Assembly (NCBI GenBank): GCA_001939145.1 | Contig: LSRX01000592.1 | Location: 268,380-332,379, forward strand | From: Symbiodinium microadriaticum | Taxonomy: Eukaryota; Sar; Dinophyceae; Suessiales; Symbiodiniaceae | DNA length: 64,000 nt | Direction of reading: 5' to 3' | Shown: piece after piece, positions 1 through 13,445 of the stretch | Layout of the letters: each line of letters begins with the position of its first letter | Position numbering within the stretch: the first letter of the stretch is position 1 | Program-made: the position numbers and the translations under genes | Notes under the pieces: model-generated | What the model was told of the DNA's origin: nothing | What the model saw: only the letters and a program-made list of their open reading frames with translations | Databases searched by the model: none

Positions 1-58
1 CCCTAAACCCTGTAAGCCCTAAGCCCTAAACCCTAAACCCTAAACCCTAAACCCTAAC
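1..58. repeat. telomere-type CCCTAAA repeat at left edge
   Basis: Imperfect then perfect CCCTAAA heptamers. In this orientation it is what the left end of a chromosome would show, but similar blocks occur all over the window, so it may be interstitial. The run is short and partly degenerate. Confidence 0.85.
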
Positions 59-1387
59 CCCCCCCCCAGGAGATCAATACAACACAGGGCTCCGGCCCGA
101 CAGAACAAAAGCCGGGAAGCCTGTGAGCCCACGCTGCTCCTCCTGGCCCGGCTGATGGCGGCTTCGGACGACAGTCCCGAGCTGAGGGCTTTCCATGCAG
201 AGCTCTGGACATTCATGCCGCGCTCATGGAACATGCTAGAACAACACGACTCAAGATTCAAGCATGATGCTCTATGCAGGGTCAGGTGGTGACAACATCA
301 TTCTGTCGACAGTAGAACGGGCTGACCCTGAACCCGAAGCCGTAAACCGGTCCAAACTCCTAGAATGCAAAGTCGTGCACCGCCTATATAGCAATATTTC
401 GCAGAAAGATAGAAAACAGACACACATGCACACACACAGAGAGACACCTGGAACAAAAAGCCTAGAAGCATCTGCGGGCCCTTTAGACCGGGCAGCAGAG
501 AAAGGGTCCCATCGATACATCCATGCAATCAGTGCGGGGCCCAGGCTGGAGTTCCCGAAGGCCGTGCCAGGGGAAAGGGAGACCTTGACTGCTGCTGAAA
601 GGTGTCGGATCGCGGGGTTTAAGGTTCAGAGTTTAGTAGCTTCTTGCATAAGGATTTCGTTTTTTTAGGTTCGGGTTGGTTCGCGAAGGCACCACAAAGG
701 CAGATTCCTTGCTGGTGGCTTTAGGACGTCGGCGACATTCCCATGTCAGAAAAGTCTTGAGGACTCCGAAAAAGGGCTCGGGGATCGAAATCAAAGCTGC
801 ATCGCTTGATTAAGCCTCGGAAAAGTCTTCGAGTTCCCAATCCCATGTTGATGCCAGTTCAGGATGTTGGGCAGCTCTGTAAATTTAATTGGGCTGCACT
901 CCGAAAGCTTCAGTAGAATCAAGGGGAAACCGGCCGCAGGGATGTGGATGGAATCGCTCTGCCGGCCCCCAAACGTCTTACACTGAAGGCCCCCAACTTA
1001 GCTTGTTCGTCTCTGCCCAAAAGCCTGGGTCCCAAAAGCCCGGCGTTATGCCACAATCTTCCATTTTCCTTACCCGACAACACGAATCCTAACCTAAACT
1101 CATCCTTCGCTCTCCCCTCTCCCTCTGCTCTACACGTCTCTATACCACAAACCCTTAATTCCACGAGCCACCGAATCCTTCAACACAAACCTAAGCCTGA
1201 ACTCCAGAAGCCGTTTGTAAGCCCTACATACCCTGAGCCCTAATCCCCGTAAGCCAAACACGAACTTCCCGCCCCTATAGAACCTTTATAGTAGCCCTCA
1301 TAACCCTAACCCCTTGTAGAACCCTTCATACGAAGCCTATAACCCTAACATACCCTTATAGAACCCTTTACAGAACCCTCAATATAA
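59..1387. other. intergenic, no gene recognised
   Basis: Short open frames exist on both strands but none resembles a known protein or shows a convincing exon structure. Degenerate CCCTA-like words become common after about 1200. Confidence 0.5.
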
Positions 1388-1478
1388 CCCAATAGAGCCC
1401 TGTTTAGAACCCCTTATCTAACCTAAAACCCTAAACCCTAAACCCTAAACCCTAAAACCCTAAACCCTAAAACCCCAA
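1388..1478. repeat. degenerate CCCTAAA block
   Basis: Several consecutive CCCTAAA or CCCTAAAA units preceded by diverged relatives from about 1300, some reading CCCTTATAGAA. It looks like a decayed interstitial telomeric tract. Confidence 0.8.
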
Positions 1479-1530
1479 AACACCCAAAAAATCTTCACAT
1501 TCTTCACCAGGCCGCCGCTGCGCGGCCNCG

Positions 1531-1680
1531 GCCCATATACATATACGTACATAGACGTACATATACGTATACATATACATAAACATATACATATACATAT
1601 ACATATGCATATATGTGAACATATGGTGTGTGTGCGTATGTATTTATTGATATTATATATATATATATATATACACATAC
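1531..1680. repeat. ACATAT/TA-rich microsatellite
   Basis: Imperfect ATACAT hexamers pass into a pure TA run near 1652-1672. An ambiguous base (N) lies just before it at 1528 in a GC-rich context. Confidence 0.85.
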
Positions 1681-1892
1681 CTGCATGTTTTGGCATGCAG
1701 GTATGGTTTAGAAGGTAGGGTTTAAAGGTTAGGTCTCTTGGCTCAGAGTTTCCGAAGGGGTTTTTCGCGCTCAGGGGGCTCAAGCTTATCGTAGGGTTTG
1801 GGGTTGAGGCCTGTGGCCTCGGGTTTAGCTGTCAGTTTAAAGCTTCGGCCTAAAATAGTAACATCAACAATGAGAACAACAGAAATAAGAGT

Positions 1893-1957
1893 AATAGTAG
1901 TAGTAGTAGTAGTAGTAGTAGTAGCAGCAGCAGCAGTAGTACTAGAAGTAGTAATAA
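1893..1957. repeat. (TAG)n with CAG interruption
   Basis: Simple trinucleotide array. The long poly-Leu and poly-Thr open frames crossing it on the minus strand are artefacts of the array. Confidence 0.9.
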
Positions 1958-2520
1958 ATGAATAAACCTGGGGGTTTGCTCTTGGTATCGATTGCGTGAC
2001 GGGCATGGCTTCAAAGTCTGAGGCGCAGGGGCGAAAAGCGAGGAGGGTCTCATGAGACTAGTGGTGTATGGTTTAGGGTTTTGGGTTTATAAGTGCAATG
2101 GTCTACGGAGTGCGACTGGCTTTGCTGGCAGCCTTCTAACTTCGGGGTTTGCGGCAGACTCTGAGCCCTCCGTTCTTACCCGTCCAACCTGTTTAGGGTT
2201 CCCTAAACCCTGTCCCCGTCAACCCGGATCCAAGACAAACGAGCCCTACAGCGTATGGTAAGCCCAAAGCCTCCTGAACCCCAAACTCTGAACCCCTTTA
2301 AAGCCCCAAAGACCCGCAAAGCTCCAAGGTCAGGCCTTGGGGGCCATGCAGGGTCCGCCTTAAGAAAAGCTTACATGCCTTCTGGGGAGCTGCTGGAGTT
2401 TTCCTAGGGCGTCCTCCCTAAATGCAAATGTCCTCCTTGTCACCTTGCTTTGCTTCGGCATGCTAGCTTCACCGTAATATTCGTACCTAGTTCAACTGAA
2501 TGGCAAACTTGCGATGCGTA

Positions 2521-2707
2521 CAGGTCCTGGGAAAGCCAAACATGCAAAGCCACGGGGCTGATATCCAACGAAACAGAAGCGGCTGCGGTGTACGGCTCGT
2601 CAGCGACGCGGAAACCGGCAAGCTGGTGTGTATCGACAAGTTCGGAGATTACACCAAAGTAGTGATGAAGTCCAACAGGGGATACAATACAAACATGCCT
2701 CTGGATG
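2521..2707 (+). CDS. possible isolated exon, unknown product
   Basis: From an AG|G boundary near 2521 the frame runs GTC CTG GGA and stays open to a GTGTAAGG that could be a GT donor or a stop (TAA at 2710). The translation has ordinary composition, including segments such as SDAETGKLVCIDKFGDYT and VVMKSNRGYNTNMPLD. I recognise no family. It would lie on the plus strand, opposite to all well-supported genes here, and the minus strand is also open across 2450-2650, so the orientation is uncertain. Confidence 0.3.
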
Positions 2708-2712
2708 TGTAA

Positions 2713-4796
2713 GGTGGAGCACGAGGATTTAGGGGTTTAGGGCAGTTTGCTTGCCTCTGTGGCTCATCGGACAGGTTGATCAGACCGACTGAACTCTGAA
2801 ACCTTGCCGCGGAGTGACGGGGCGCATCCGAACAGTACTGCTTGCTACCCTGTTCCATGTGGGTGCCACGCTGCATCTCCGAGAAGGCTGGTGCAACATT
2901 GCGACTGGGACTACGAGGACGACTTCCGACATCTTTCACGTGGCTTTAACTTCCTTGCACGGTTCCATTAGGGGTCATGCGGCCGCAAAAGGCACCAATA
3001 CTCCGGCTGCTGATGCTGCTGCGGCTATTGCAGCTGATCCGTCTTCATCTTCCAGATGATTATACATATTGTAAGATGGCAAGAGAATGCTGTCCTGATG
3101 ATACAAGCAGGGCTCGCTACTCGCACTCAGGATGATTCGGCCTGGCAACACGGCAAGGAGGCACCTTTTAAACTTGAAGCTTGCCGAGCGCGATGATGCT
3201 CCGCCTGCGTCTGCTAAGGTCACAGCCACAGCATCTTGATTTATTGGCACAAAGCTTCAGTGATTCAGCTTACGAATGTTGCGACTGGTCGCCCAACCCT
3301 CCAGAGCATAGCCATAAGATCTGAAGCTCCGAACAAACTGATTACTTCGGACATAACACTCGAGTTGTACCGCCATGCCGCCCTGTGCCCATAGCAAAGG
3401 TCATGGCCAGTCTTGTCGTGGCTTGTCGCCATGTGCTGTAAGAGACTGAGTCTGCAAAAACTAACTGTAAATGCCAGTGCACCACGACCAGCACCACCAC
3501 CGCCGCCGCCACTGCCACCACCGACTTCGCCACCACCGCTAGCCGTACTAGGTGTATGTCGTGTAAGGTCCAATTCGCGTCGTTGCAGTAGCAGAGGGAG
3601 ACTGAGAAGAAGAAACGTGTTGCTGCCGTTGATATTCGTGCTGAACGCAATGATGACAGTGATGACAAAACAACTAGAAAACAACTTGCACTGGTGATTG
3701 TCATGATGATGATGATGATGATGATGACGATGATGATGATAACGATGACGATGACGATAGTGATGACGATGTCGACGACATGATTGCTACCGTTGGACAG
3801 TGATGCCAACGAACAGATTGAAGCAGTGGGCAGTAGTAGTTTTCAAGCATTGAGAATTGAGAGTCTGTGGCTGAATCTCATTGCATACTCACATCGATCG
3901 AGAAGCCAGCTGACAGCACATGGCTGTGGACAGCGTGATGCTCGCCGCATCTGCTGTCCAGTAAACACAACCAACTCCGGCACTGCAAGCGACCTCGGAT
4001 CCGCGGTTTCTGCTGCAGTGTAGGGGCCTGCTGTGCTTTCCTGAGCCCATATATGAGCACGAGCACTGGCCGATTCTAAAATTGCTTCCAGGATCCGATG
4101 CGATCCCGCATTCGGTTTTGCATTTGGTTTTGGGCAAGTTTGACTTTCGACCTTCCGATCCCTGAAGCTCGCTGAATGCAGAAAACCCAACCATGCACGA
4201 ACACCCCCTTCGGGTGGGTGAATTTGTGCCTAAGCCGGCGCGTGCATGCCGTGTTGGCTGAATGACCGCAATCTCGATGTTTTGACTTAGCTGCGTTCAG
4301 CTCAACCGGCGGTGTCAAATGGGAGTGAAACTATGCACTGGATATCGGTGAGACCTGATAAGTGTTAAAACTGAAGGTATCTTCTACGATGTCCGGTCTG
4401 GCCCTGAAAGAGCAGCAGCCCTCATTCAATCTGCATCTTTCGTACCCCTCCATTTGATGAACGTCTCTTCTGACATCTACCAGACATCGTAAGCAGCTCC
4501 ACCGTCCGAACAAGTGGGCATCGTGCACAGCCTTGCTGCACCATGGTAGGAATCCGGGCGCGAGTCACGCTCAGCAGCATCTGCAGCTTTGGGGACTTGC
4601 CCAGGGGATGCCAGCCGAGTTGCGGCACTCAGACTAAGACTACCAGTAGAAAACTTTCAAGGAGTGAAAGTCCCCCTGGGTGTCCGGAAGCAGCATGCAG
4701 AAGCTGCTACATGTCACGGAGCACTCGATTGCGCCAGTAGAAAACCCGGTTTTCACAAGACTACGTAGAAGAAGTTAAAGGCACATCTCCTATGGC
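2713..4796. other. repeat-bearing intergenic DNA
   Basis: No gene recognised. It contains the GAT array at 3703-3780 and Ala/Ser-rich chance frames near 2990-3060. Frames at 3840-4320 are open on the minus strand in two phases but resemble nothing known. Confidence 0.45.
3703..3780. repeat. (GAT/ATG)n microsatellite
   Basis: Imperfect GATGAT array with GAC interruptions. It explains the poly-Ile/Val frame on the minus strand. Confidence 0.9.
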
Positions 4797-5191
4797 TTCT
4801 TCTTCTACTACTACTACCACCACCATGACCACCACCGCCATCACGACTACTACTACCACTACCACCACCACCACCACCGCCGCGGCTGCTGCTGCCGCTG
4901 CTGCTTCTTCCACTGCCACGTGCTACCACGACTCCTGCTGCTACCACCATTTCCGCAAATACTACCACTACTACTATCATGGCTACTACTACTACTACTA
5001 CTACTACGACGACGACGACGACGACGACTACTACTACTACCTCCTCCTCCTCCTCCTGCTGCATGCTGCTGATACTCCTACTCCTCCTCCTCCTCCTGCT
5101 CCTCCTCCTCCTCCTCCTACTACTACTACTACTACTACTCCTACTACTCCTACTACTATTGCTGCTCCTCCTCCTCCTCCTCCTACTACTG

Positions 5192-5239
<48 letters not shown>

Positions 5240-5246
5240 GCTACTA
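4797..5246. repeat. long compound trinucleotide array
   Basis: About 450 bp of CTA, CTC, CAC, GCT and GAC triplets in blocks. All six frames are therefore open or nearly so, giving poly-Ser, poly-Leu, poly-Thr or poly-Val. There is no sign of splicing or a folded domain, so I do not call it coding. Confidence 0.9.
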
Positions 5247-8200
5247 CTAGTAGCCGGCAGCAGTAGTTGCAAACTGCAGGGTACAAATCATCTTGGAAGT
5301 CGTCATTTTTACAGCTACCTTGCGTGGAACCCAGTAGCCCAGTAGCATCAACAGAGAAGTAATCAACAATGAACACTAACAGGAGCGCTGGTGATCACAA
5401 AACCAATAAATGTAACATTTAATACTACAAAATTCTTGGAAAGGAGGACCAACAGCAGAAGCATCGACAACGACCATGACGGCAAAAACTGAAATACCAA
5501 CAGTAATTCGCAGCAGCGGAGATGAACAACACGAACAAGCTGAGAGAAACTCTGTCAATAATAGAGGAGCACTAATGCGAATAAGCACAGACATGGTGCC
5601 AGAAATCTTACTGCTCATGGCAATGATGATCTAGTCAGAACTGCAATTACAGCACTGCGGGCTCTCGGCCCGGTGTGAGACTTCCTACTATTTGCAGTCT
5701 TGGTTGTGAGCTTGCTCATAGCTTTCGGGTTAAGCTTCAAGAATCACCAGAACTACAAACCGGGTTCATGATCATCGACTGACGCAGTCAGACCACTGAG
5801 GCCTGAGATTCCCCTAACGAAGCGCAACAGAGCCCGGCAAGGACGCGGTAGGCCTCGGAGCAAACCAGCTAGACTGCGGCTTCCTTATACTTACAGCAAC
5901 TGTTCCTACCCGTGAAGGAACAAGAAGCAGCTAGGGAGTAAAGCTTGGGGCTTTGGGCTAAGGGTTCCACTGCAATGGTAATCCTTCCATGACAGAGGTC
6001 GTGATCATCGCCACAGTTAAGCCGACATCGCCAGGAGTATGATCATCGCCGATATCATCATCATACCATCCTCCGCAGTCATGTTCTCAACATAACTACT
6101 CTGGTTCATTGATCGTCGCCTCATCTCGAAGGAATCAGGGACACATACCAATCGTGGATGGAATGAGCGGAAGACAAGGGAGACCAGCAACAACCGGGAT
6201 CAAACGGAGTGAGAGGACTGATCCAGAAAAATGTGACGCTCTGTGAATCGATCGGCGACTCAGATGCGAAAGCTTGCCCACAAGCGGAAACAGTTGGCTC
6301 GGGGTTACGCCTGAAAACAGGCCATAGCTCGCTAACCTCGATGTGGGCATTGCTTGTTTCGACCCGTCCAAAAACCCGTTCTGTTGGCGCAGAGAATATG
6401 CACTTCCTGCAGATGACTGCTTCCGACACGTGAAACGAACGCGCAAGAAAATGGCGACAAAACGCAGCTGTGACCCGAAGCCACGCGCAAGAGACGCAGG
6501 TAGAACAGGGAGAGACAAGAAAGCACAATAAGGGATCCGACACTTCAGGGACAGTTCAAGGGCATGGGAGCCTCTGAGTCTGGACCCAGAGCTCGGGCTG
6601 CCACACTGGAAGGCTGATCGACTCGGACAGGCCGGCTTGCCGTAGACCTGATGGCATGGCAACCTAGGACCTAGGAGGTGTAGAGAGGCCGCAGAGACGG
6701 AGGAACTAGTAATACAGCATGCTCTGGGCTTGATGCACGTGCCAAAACATGTTCAGCAAAGCTCGGAAAGATCATACAGAAAGAGAAGAAAGGAACATAA
6801 GACAAGAAAAACAGAGACAGATAATTGAACACATGCAAAAAGAAGGCCTCAGAACGTAAAAGGCAGGGAGGGGAGGGCGAGCAGGAGAGGGTGAGACTGG
6901 AATGCACCTTCACTGATGTGCATAACCGTGCATGCATGTCCAGCCATGAGAATGTACCAATCCTCATCTCCAGGCGTGCCTTTATGTAAGCCGTGAATGA
7001 ATATCACCCCAACACTTCATTGACATGGACGGTCTTCGGGAGCCTTCGCCGAACTTGGGACTCTGATCACCGTCCTGGAGAGCAGAAAAGGCAAAAGCTA
7101 TGAAAGAATGGGCGCCATGAGAACAGAAATGTCCGCTGATCCAGGCGATGTCATTAATGTGGTGCTGCCTGGAGTTGGACAGGGATGTTCAGCAGGCTCA
7201 TCAGCACCGACATGCTCTCCTGATGGGGCGGCATACATTCTGGGCCACGGCCACGGAGCCGTGGCTCATCGACAGAAGGCTTCGGTTGAAACGAACACTT
7301 CGCCCCCAACAAAACATACAGAATGCACAGGACGGGAAGAACAGCTCCAAGTCTGTGCAGACGGGCGAGACAGCACCCAACCAGCCTGGATGCTTTTCAT
7401 GTCTCCTTTCATAGCATCGAGATCTGCCTGGGACGCATGCAGGAACCCTTTGTAACCTGCAACGGTAGATGCTTTTGCCCCATGCCGAAGAATCGTTGAA
7501 GCCTCTCGCAGTCCCTACCGTCGTCCAGAGGCATTTGGTATCCCTGCACTTTCTTGAAAGTCCTTGCCTCGAGTCCGAAAATCCGAGTAGGGTTCAGGCT
7601 TCGGGTGACTGCGGGATGAATATTCAACTCCAGCTAAGCCGCCCGAAGGTTGGCTATCCGCCTGGAAGTAGACGCACCGTCCTCACAGATTTAGGCTTGA
7701 AGCTTCTAGCTTGAGAAATCAGGACTGGGTAAACACCCACCACCATCACCTCTGTTGCCAAAACCACGAGCAGGAGCAAGAAGAGAAGAATCGAACAGTA
7801 GCAGCAATGGCAAAAGCAGCAGCAGCAGCAGGAGCAGTAGCAGCAGTAGCAGCGCACCACCGCCACCAGCACAACCGCTACCAACACCACCACCAACAAC
7901 AACACCAACACCACCACCATCAGTACCAGCACAGATACCACGGCAACAACAACAAACACCAGCGGCCACGGTATATGTTGCAGAAGCAGCAGCAATGCCA
8001 AACAACTTCAATGTTATGCAAAAGCCGTACCAACAAAGTGACCACGCAGTAAAAGATCGCAAAAGCGACGATATCGACCGTGATCGGCACTGCCACCACT
8101 TGTGCCAGCACCACCACTGCCTGTAGAACAGGACCACTGCAACAACAGAAGGACAAATTGACATTTCGCCGATAATAGCCCATGCCAGCCCTGCGCTTGC

Positions 8201-9236
8201 ACCCCTGGAGGTGCCGCATCTTTGCACGAACCTCCTACCGACAAAACCTGGCACAAGAATCTGAGAAGATTTCGATCGCTACATGGCATCAAGCTTGCGA
8301 GCATGCGCCCCGATCGACTTAACCCGAGCTTGGGTGGGTCTGAACATCAAAACAGATACAGTATGTCCGGTTGGCAGCCCTAAAACCCTATAATTAGCCC
8401 CTGCATTGCTTTAAACCCTATAAACCCTAACGGCCCTAAACCTTAGGACGCCAGGATTCCTGGGGCCCCAATGCCGTCTCGCTGTCGATCGCCTTCAGAA
8501 GGTACGGGCTTAGGCTTTAACGTAATGAGCGTTGGGGTTGTGGCTTGTGGGTCCATGTCTAAACTCGTTTCTCTCTGAGGTTCACCGTTTCAGATTCCCG
8601 GCCGCAGGGGCGGACAGGGATTTGGGAGTTTCGCTTCTGTTTGCGAGGTCTTTGGAACTCAGATTGGGAGCAGGACGTCCCTCCCGACGGCCCGAAGGAC
8701 TCATCAAACGAAAAGATCCACAATTAGCACAAATCCTTCAACATCTTGGTGTCTCCGGAAGTTTTGAACCCAGGAGGTGTCTCATTTGTCGAGATTTTCG
8801 ATGCTACTCGAGACGCTTTGTTAAGGCCCCTATATCAGAGTCGCGCGCTCGCGGAGCGCACTCTGGACCCTGCCTCCCGCTCGGCCCTGAACCGTAAAAC
8901 CCTAGGCAAAGGAACTCGGAACCCAGAAACCACAAGAAGAAAGGGATTCTTAAGTACCCTTTTACTTGACCGGAAGCCCGAAACCCCTAAGCCCACATAA
9001 GAAGTCTTGACCCCACAGGGTGTTTTCGGCATGGCCAAGGGTCCCGCGCCCCACAGCCGTTTCTGTAAGGATCATTAAAGGATTCTACAGCTGGGGAGTT
9101 TAGGGTACATAGGGCTTCTATAAGGCTTCTATAAGGTATATAGACCTTCCTAGAGATCAGGGGCCGTAGGTCGGCAGCAAGTGCGTGCTGTTTTTTGAAT
9201 CAGGGTCCCAAGTCCACGTAGACGGTACTCCCATAT
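5247..9236. other. intergenic, no gene recognised
   Basis: Open frames of up to 175 codons occur at 6121-6662 (minus, two phases) and 115 codons at 7108-7455 (plus). Their products are unlike any family I know and they overlap other open phases. The stretch also holds the CAG/CAC array near 7.8-7.95 kb and a few degenerate CCCTAAA words near 8376-8450. Confidence 0.4.
7795..7945. repeat. CAG/CAC-type trinucleotide array
   Basis: Imperfect AGC then CAC/CAA triplets. This gives His/Gln-rich, Ser-rich or Val-rich frames depending on phase. Confidence 0.85.
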
Positions 9237-9340
9237 GGGGGTTTCCGCAAATAGGTGACCCTAATTTAGTACACTGAATAGTAGGATCCTTATTATAAGG
9301 ACCCCAAACTAAAGTACCCCTAATTTTCGGAAACTCCCCC
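9237..9340 (+). mobile_element. MITE-like element, family 1, copy 1
   Basis: About 104 bp bounded by an inverted repeat: GGGGGTTTCCG at the left and CGGAAACTCCCCC at the right, with an internal TAGGATCCTTAT..AAGGACCCC core. Two relatives lie at 19644-19744 and, inverted, at 63594-63693. There is no open frame inside, as expected for a non-autonomous element. I could not see a clear target-site duplication here. Confidence 0.75.
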
Positions 9341-9440
9341 TTGCTCTAAAGTTTACCTAACAAAGACAAGAGACCAAGGCCCGTTACAAACGGGGCATCT
9401 CAGAACCTGAAAACCGAAAAAGCCCTAAGTCCTTTAAACC

Positions 9441-9560
9441 CCCTAAACCCCAAAACTATCTCCAAACTAAATCAATAACACCCTCAAAATCCCCTAAACA
9501 AAATCCCCTAAACCGCAAAACTATTTCCAAACTAAATCAATAACACCCTCAAATTTTCCA
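9441..9560. repeat. two-copy tandem repeat of about 64 bp
   Basis: Two neighbouring units share CCCTAAACC-CAAAACTAT followed by TCCAAACTAAATCAATAACA and CCCTCAAA, with a few substitutions. The unit begins with a telomere-like word. Confidence 0.8.
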
Positions 9561-12500
9561 CACCCTGACGACCAGGCCTGACCGTCGCCGTTGGCATCGC
9601 CGTTGGTCCCCGACCAGGCTTTGGCATTGCCAGGCTCGTAGGTCATCGGCCAGTGCCTGAGACTACTGGCAAACTAATATAGGGGCCCTCGAAGTTGACG
9701 TAGGGTTCTGGGGTAACTTGTATGCCATGCGTTTCAGCATGCAGGCCTACGCCGGGCGAACTTACGCGAGGAGCAACGTGACTCCACACACTTTGGACAC
9801 TGTGAGTAGCAAACTGCCTTGTGCAGCCAGAGTGCCAATTCTTCTCCCTTGCTGCTTCTGCGGACTCTGGCGTCAGGCCACCTTCTCCGCCTGCCTGCGG
9901 TGCCTCCATCCAAGACACACGTGTCTGGTGGCGGGCAACTCAAGTTCATCAAGCAAGTGTAAGCGAACACTCGATATATGGCAAATACAGGCACGAAAGC
10001 AACAAGCTCACATTCCAAATCGTCATCTGATGCAAAGTGGCAGCTCGCAACGACAACAGAAAAGATTGAACAAACAACCCTCAACCCTTAACAACGAAAC
10101 CTCGGAAAGTCCTATCAACCTCACATGAGCATGGCAGCCGACCCCACCAAAGGTCCGCGAAACTCACTGCCGCGAAGCTCACAAACCCCGCGACTCAGCC
10201 GCAGGCAGTGGCTAAACTCTTCACATTGTTGTCTTCCTCTTCATCCTCTTCTTCGTCTTCCTCGTCCTCCTCTTCCTGCAAGTGGCTGGTGTGAGCAGTC
10301 AAAAGGCACGCCATGGAATTGCCTATGCCCTCAGATTCTGATGCGTTTCAAACGGCGGTAATAGTAGTAGCAGTAGTAGTCGTCGTCGCAGTGGTAGCAG
10401 CAACATACGTAATCGTAGTTGCACTACCAGTAGCGGCAACTGCACGACTACAATTTCGATGCAAGATGCACCAATGATAAAGACAATTTTGTGTAGTATT
10501 GTCTAGCAAATACCTACCGGATTGCGCTTGCCACATGTGCGCGCCACCTTGCCTGCGGGTCTTTCTCGTCATCCACCTGGCAATAGACCAGGCATGACCA
10601 GAGCAACTCGTACTAGTCCGAGTACTAGTACTTGAAAAGTCTTCGGCTCCGCTTCGGTTCTGCTGCTCAAAAGCACCCACGACAGGCGCCCTACATCTCG
10701 CTGTCAGAACCCAAATCTGAGGCTCCCTTGCGTTGCCACTGCAAAATGTAAGCACGCTAGGCACGGCACGTTTATGAAAGTTGCAACATGTCCCACACGA
10801 GGAAGTTTACATGGCGCTTATCAACCATGAGGCCCCGCCATCTTCTCCAGCAGAACTGCCACGACGACATTGATAAGAACCACTCCATTCACCTAGCAGC
10901 AGAAGCTTCGAAGGAGCAAAAGACGGGGCAGAGGAAACAACTTGTCAACGGCCACTTCGTTCAACGCAGGGCTGTGTCGGAAGAGCTGCGCAGCCCAATT
11001 TCGCAGCTTCAAATCAAAAACAGCTTCAACGACAGGTTTATCAGCAATGGCCACAACAGTCCGAATGCTAAGAACCGCTTACAATCGAGGTTGGCTCTTG
11101 CTCCTGCGAGAGCGGAACCATGTCTATAAACAGCTGCGCGGGCACGACTTAATTCTAAGTCGCAGACGCCCAAAACCCCAAATGACACTGCAATTGTTGA
11201 TTGTCGTGGTGGTCATGCCGCTGATAAGGGTAACAGCAGACCCTATCATCATTGTTGAGTTCCACATCTTTGTCCTGGTACTGTCTGATGACCTTTCTTG
11301 TAATTAATATTTAAGATTGTGCCGCTGATGTCACCGACTAAGGCTGAGTTGTCACTGCAAGCTTGCCTGTTCCAGCGATGCTTACGAACATTCGGAAAAT
11401 GCGGACAATTGAGTTTGGCTATCAGCAAACGCACCATATTGAATCTTGAACCCAACACTGGCAACTATGGCAGCGACAGTTCTGACCCGAGGGTGATAAG
11501 AACAGTCGCAACTGCGCGCTTCGTGGAGTGAGCTGCAAGTAGATATACAATGGCCGTGTGCCATTGCACTGCCCGAACGAGACAGACTCAGACGGTACCA
11601 GAAAGAGCCAATGCCGACCTTCCTCCCAAGTTCAGGAAACATTGACCAGGTCGAGTCACGACAATGAAGGAGACGAAGAAGAAAGCGACGCCAAAGGCTT
11701 CAACGACATTGTTGCCTTTAGGGTCAGTCTGGGGTTTAGGTTTCCGAAGCTCTCTGTGGATTCATCCGTGTTTGGCGGTTTTCTGTCGACCGGGTTTGGG
11801 CACAGGGCTTGAAACTTCGGACGGCGTTTGGGGTTTAAAGTAGTATTCCGATTGTTCTGGGCAGTAAACTAAGAGGAGGTCCATCATTGAGCAGTTCTGC
11901 TGGCTTAGATTCCGATGGGGTTTAGGGTTTAGGGTTTAAGCCAGTGGGCCTCAGTCCGGGGGATGCGGAGGACTTGTAATCTTTCGTACGCTGGGCCGGA
12001 CACAGGTCGAGGTGGCCTAACCGCTGCCTTCTGCCCCAGCTGGCTCCCGAAACACCGTACCAGCGTAAGGTTAACAAACAGTCTTGACTCTACTCTCACT
12101 AGATGAGGAACACGGAATCCGGACCCCGAATCGGAAGCCTACCAGAAAGCACAAATTCCGCCGCAATATTCTGAAACACAAATTTGTCGGATTGGAGTTA
12201 GTCACAGACTGGAGTAGCGGTCATTGCAAAGCCCCGGCTACGAGATTTGCTCATTGAATAACAAAACCCAAAGCGGTATCGGAAAGGCCGTTTTATGAAG
12301 CCCCTAAAGCCCGAGGGCCTACCTCAAAAACCTTCACCTACGCCTTCCTATTCCAGAAGTTCGCGTCCCTCCGCTTAAGCTCTACAACGACGACAAGGAC
12401 GACAATTATCTCCAGTCACACTACTCTGAGAAATACTCGCGCTGCTGGCAGCTATTCTTGATACGACAACAACGACGGCGACTACGACGCTTCTACGACG

Positions 12501-13235
12501 ACAAGGTCGACGATCAAGTCTACTACGAGCCAGACCACTACAGTACGACAGGCTGTGACGACGACGACCACCAAATTTGCGATAGCCCACCTTCTTAGCC
12601 CCACATCCCATATTGTCACATTCTTACACGCTGAACTCTCAACCAAACACTTAAGCTCCAGCTTCGTCAGGCAAAACTAAGAACAGCCCATGGCGAACTT
12701 CATGCTGCCGAGGGGGCCGAGCAAAAGCGGCCGTGCAACAGCCTCGGCCCAGCTTTCGCCTGTGAGGACCTCTGGCACTCAGGGGTGTCGGATTTTTTAA
12801 CGCTTTCCGGCTAAGGTTTGGGGTCTAGGATCTCAGGTTTAGGCTTCGAGTGTTGAGGTTGAGAGTGCATGAGTTCGGGCTTGCAGCCTCCCCTTGGCCT
12901 GACGTAAAGCTTTAGAGATGTTTAGAGGGGGCCGGGTCGAGGATTCGGCGGTGTCTGAGGCTGTAGAATTAGGATTCTTGGGCCTCAAGAAGCTCAGGCT
13001 TGGGAAAGACGGCTCCCTCACGTCCCGACACCGCGTCTTTGGCCCTTGTTCAGTCTTCTGGTTTATGGTGCACCTGCTTCGTTCCATCGTAACTACTAAC
13101 TAGTTTTTGATGTTGTGGCATATCATGCCATCATTGCCATCATCACTTGCGTGTATATTGAGCTTGTCATCATGACTAGTACTGGCTTGGAGCAACAGAG
13201 GTTTCCCAACCCACCCGCGAGGCCCAAAAGCTGGC
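9561..13235. other. downstream flank of the channel gene, no exon recognised
   Basis: The missing 3' part of the channel gene (selectivity filter, S6 and beyond) should lie here if the gene is intact, but I could not find it. The stretch contains CT/TCC-rich DNA near 10236-10276, frames near 10.8-11.3 kb (plus) without recognisable domains, a short TTTAGGG run near 11917-11940 and a degenerate GAC/TAC stretch near 12.38-12.56 kb. Confidence 0.4.
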
Positions 13236-13445
13236 CTGGAACATTGTGTAGAGCGACTTGCCGAAGTTGCCGAAGTACTCGTAGCCATACTCCTGCTGGC
13301 GGCCTCGGCGACAGCATCGGGTGGGATGGCGGTGCTGGGGAGCATCAAGTCCCCGACTGGTGATCAGGGCCACTTCGTTCCCCTTGATGTTGATGTATTT
13401 GCCACCCTTGCCATAATCCTTGAAGAGGTCCACGGCTATGATGGC
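13236..13445 (-). CDS. channel exon: S5 end, turret and pore helix start
   Basis: Begins AIIAVDLFKDYG, finishing S5, and ends EYFGNFGKSLYTMFQ, which in relatives is followed directly by the selectivity-filter sequence (for example VLTxESW). The exon ends with a GC donor at 13235-13234. The next exon could not be located. Confidence 0.85.

Noticed and set aside
4753..5376. 207-codon minus frame and 152-codon plus frame rich in Ser, Arg, Val, Leu or Thr
   Set aside because: They are produced by a trinucleotide array that opens nearly every frame; no domain and no splice logic.
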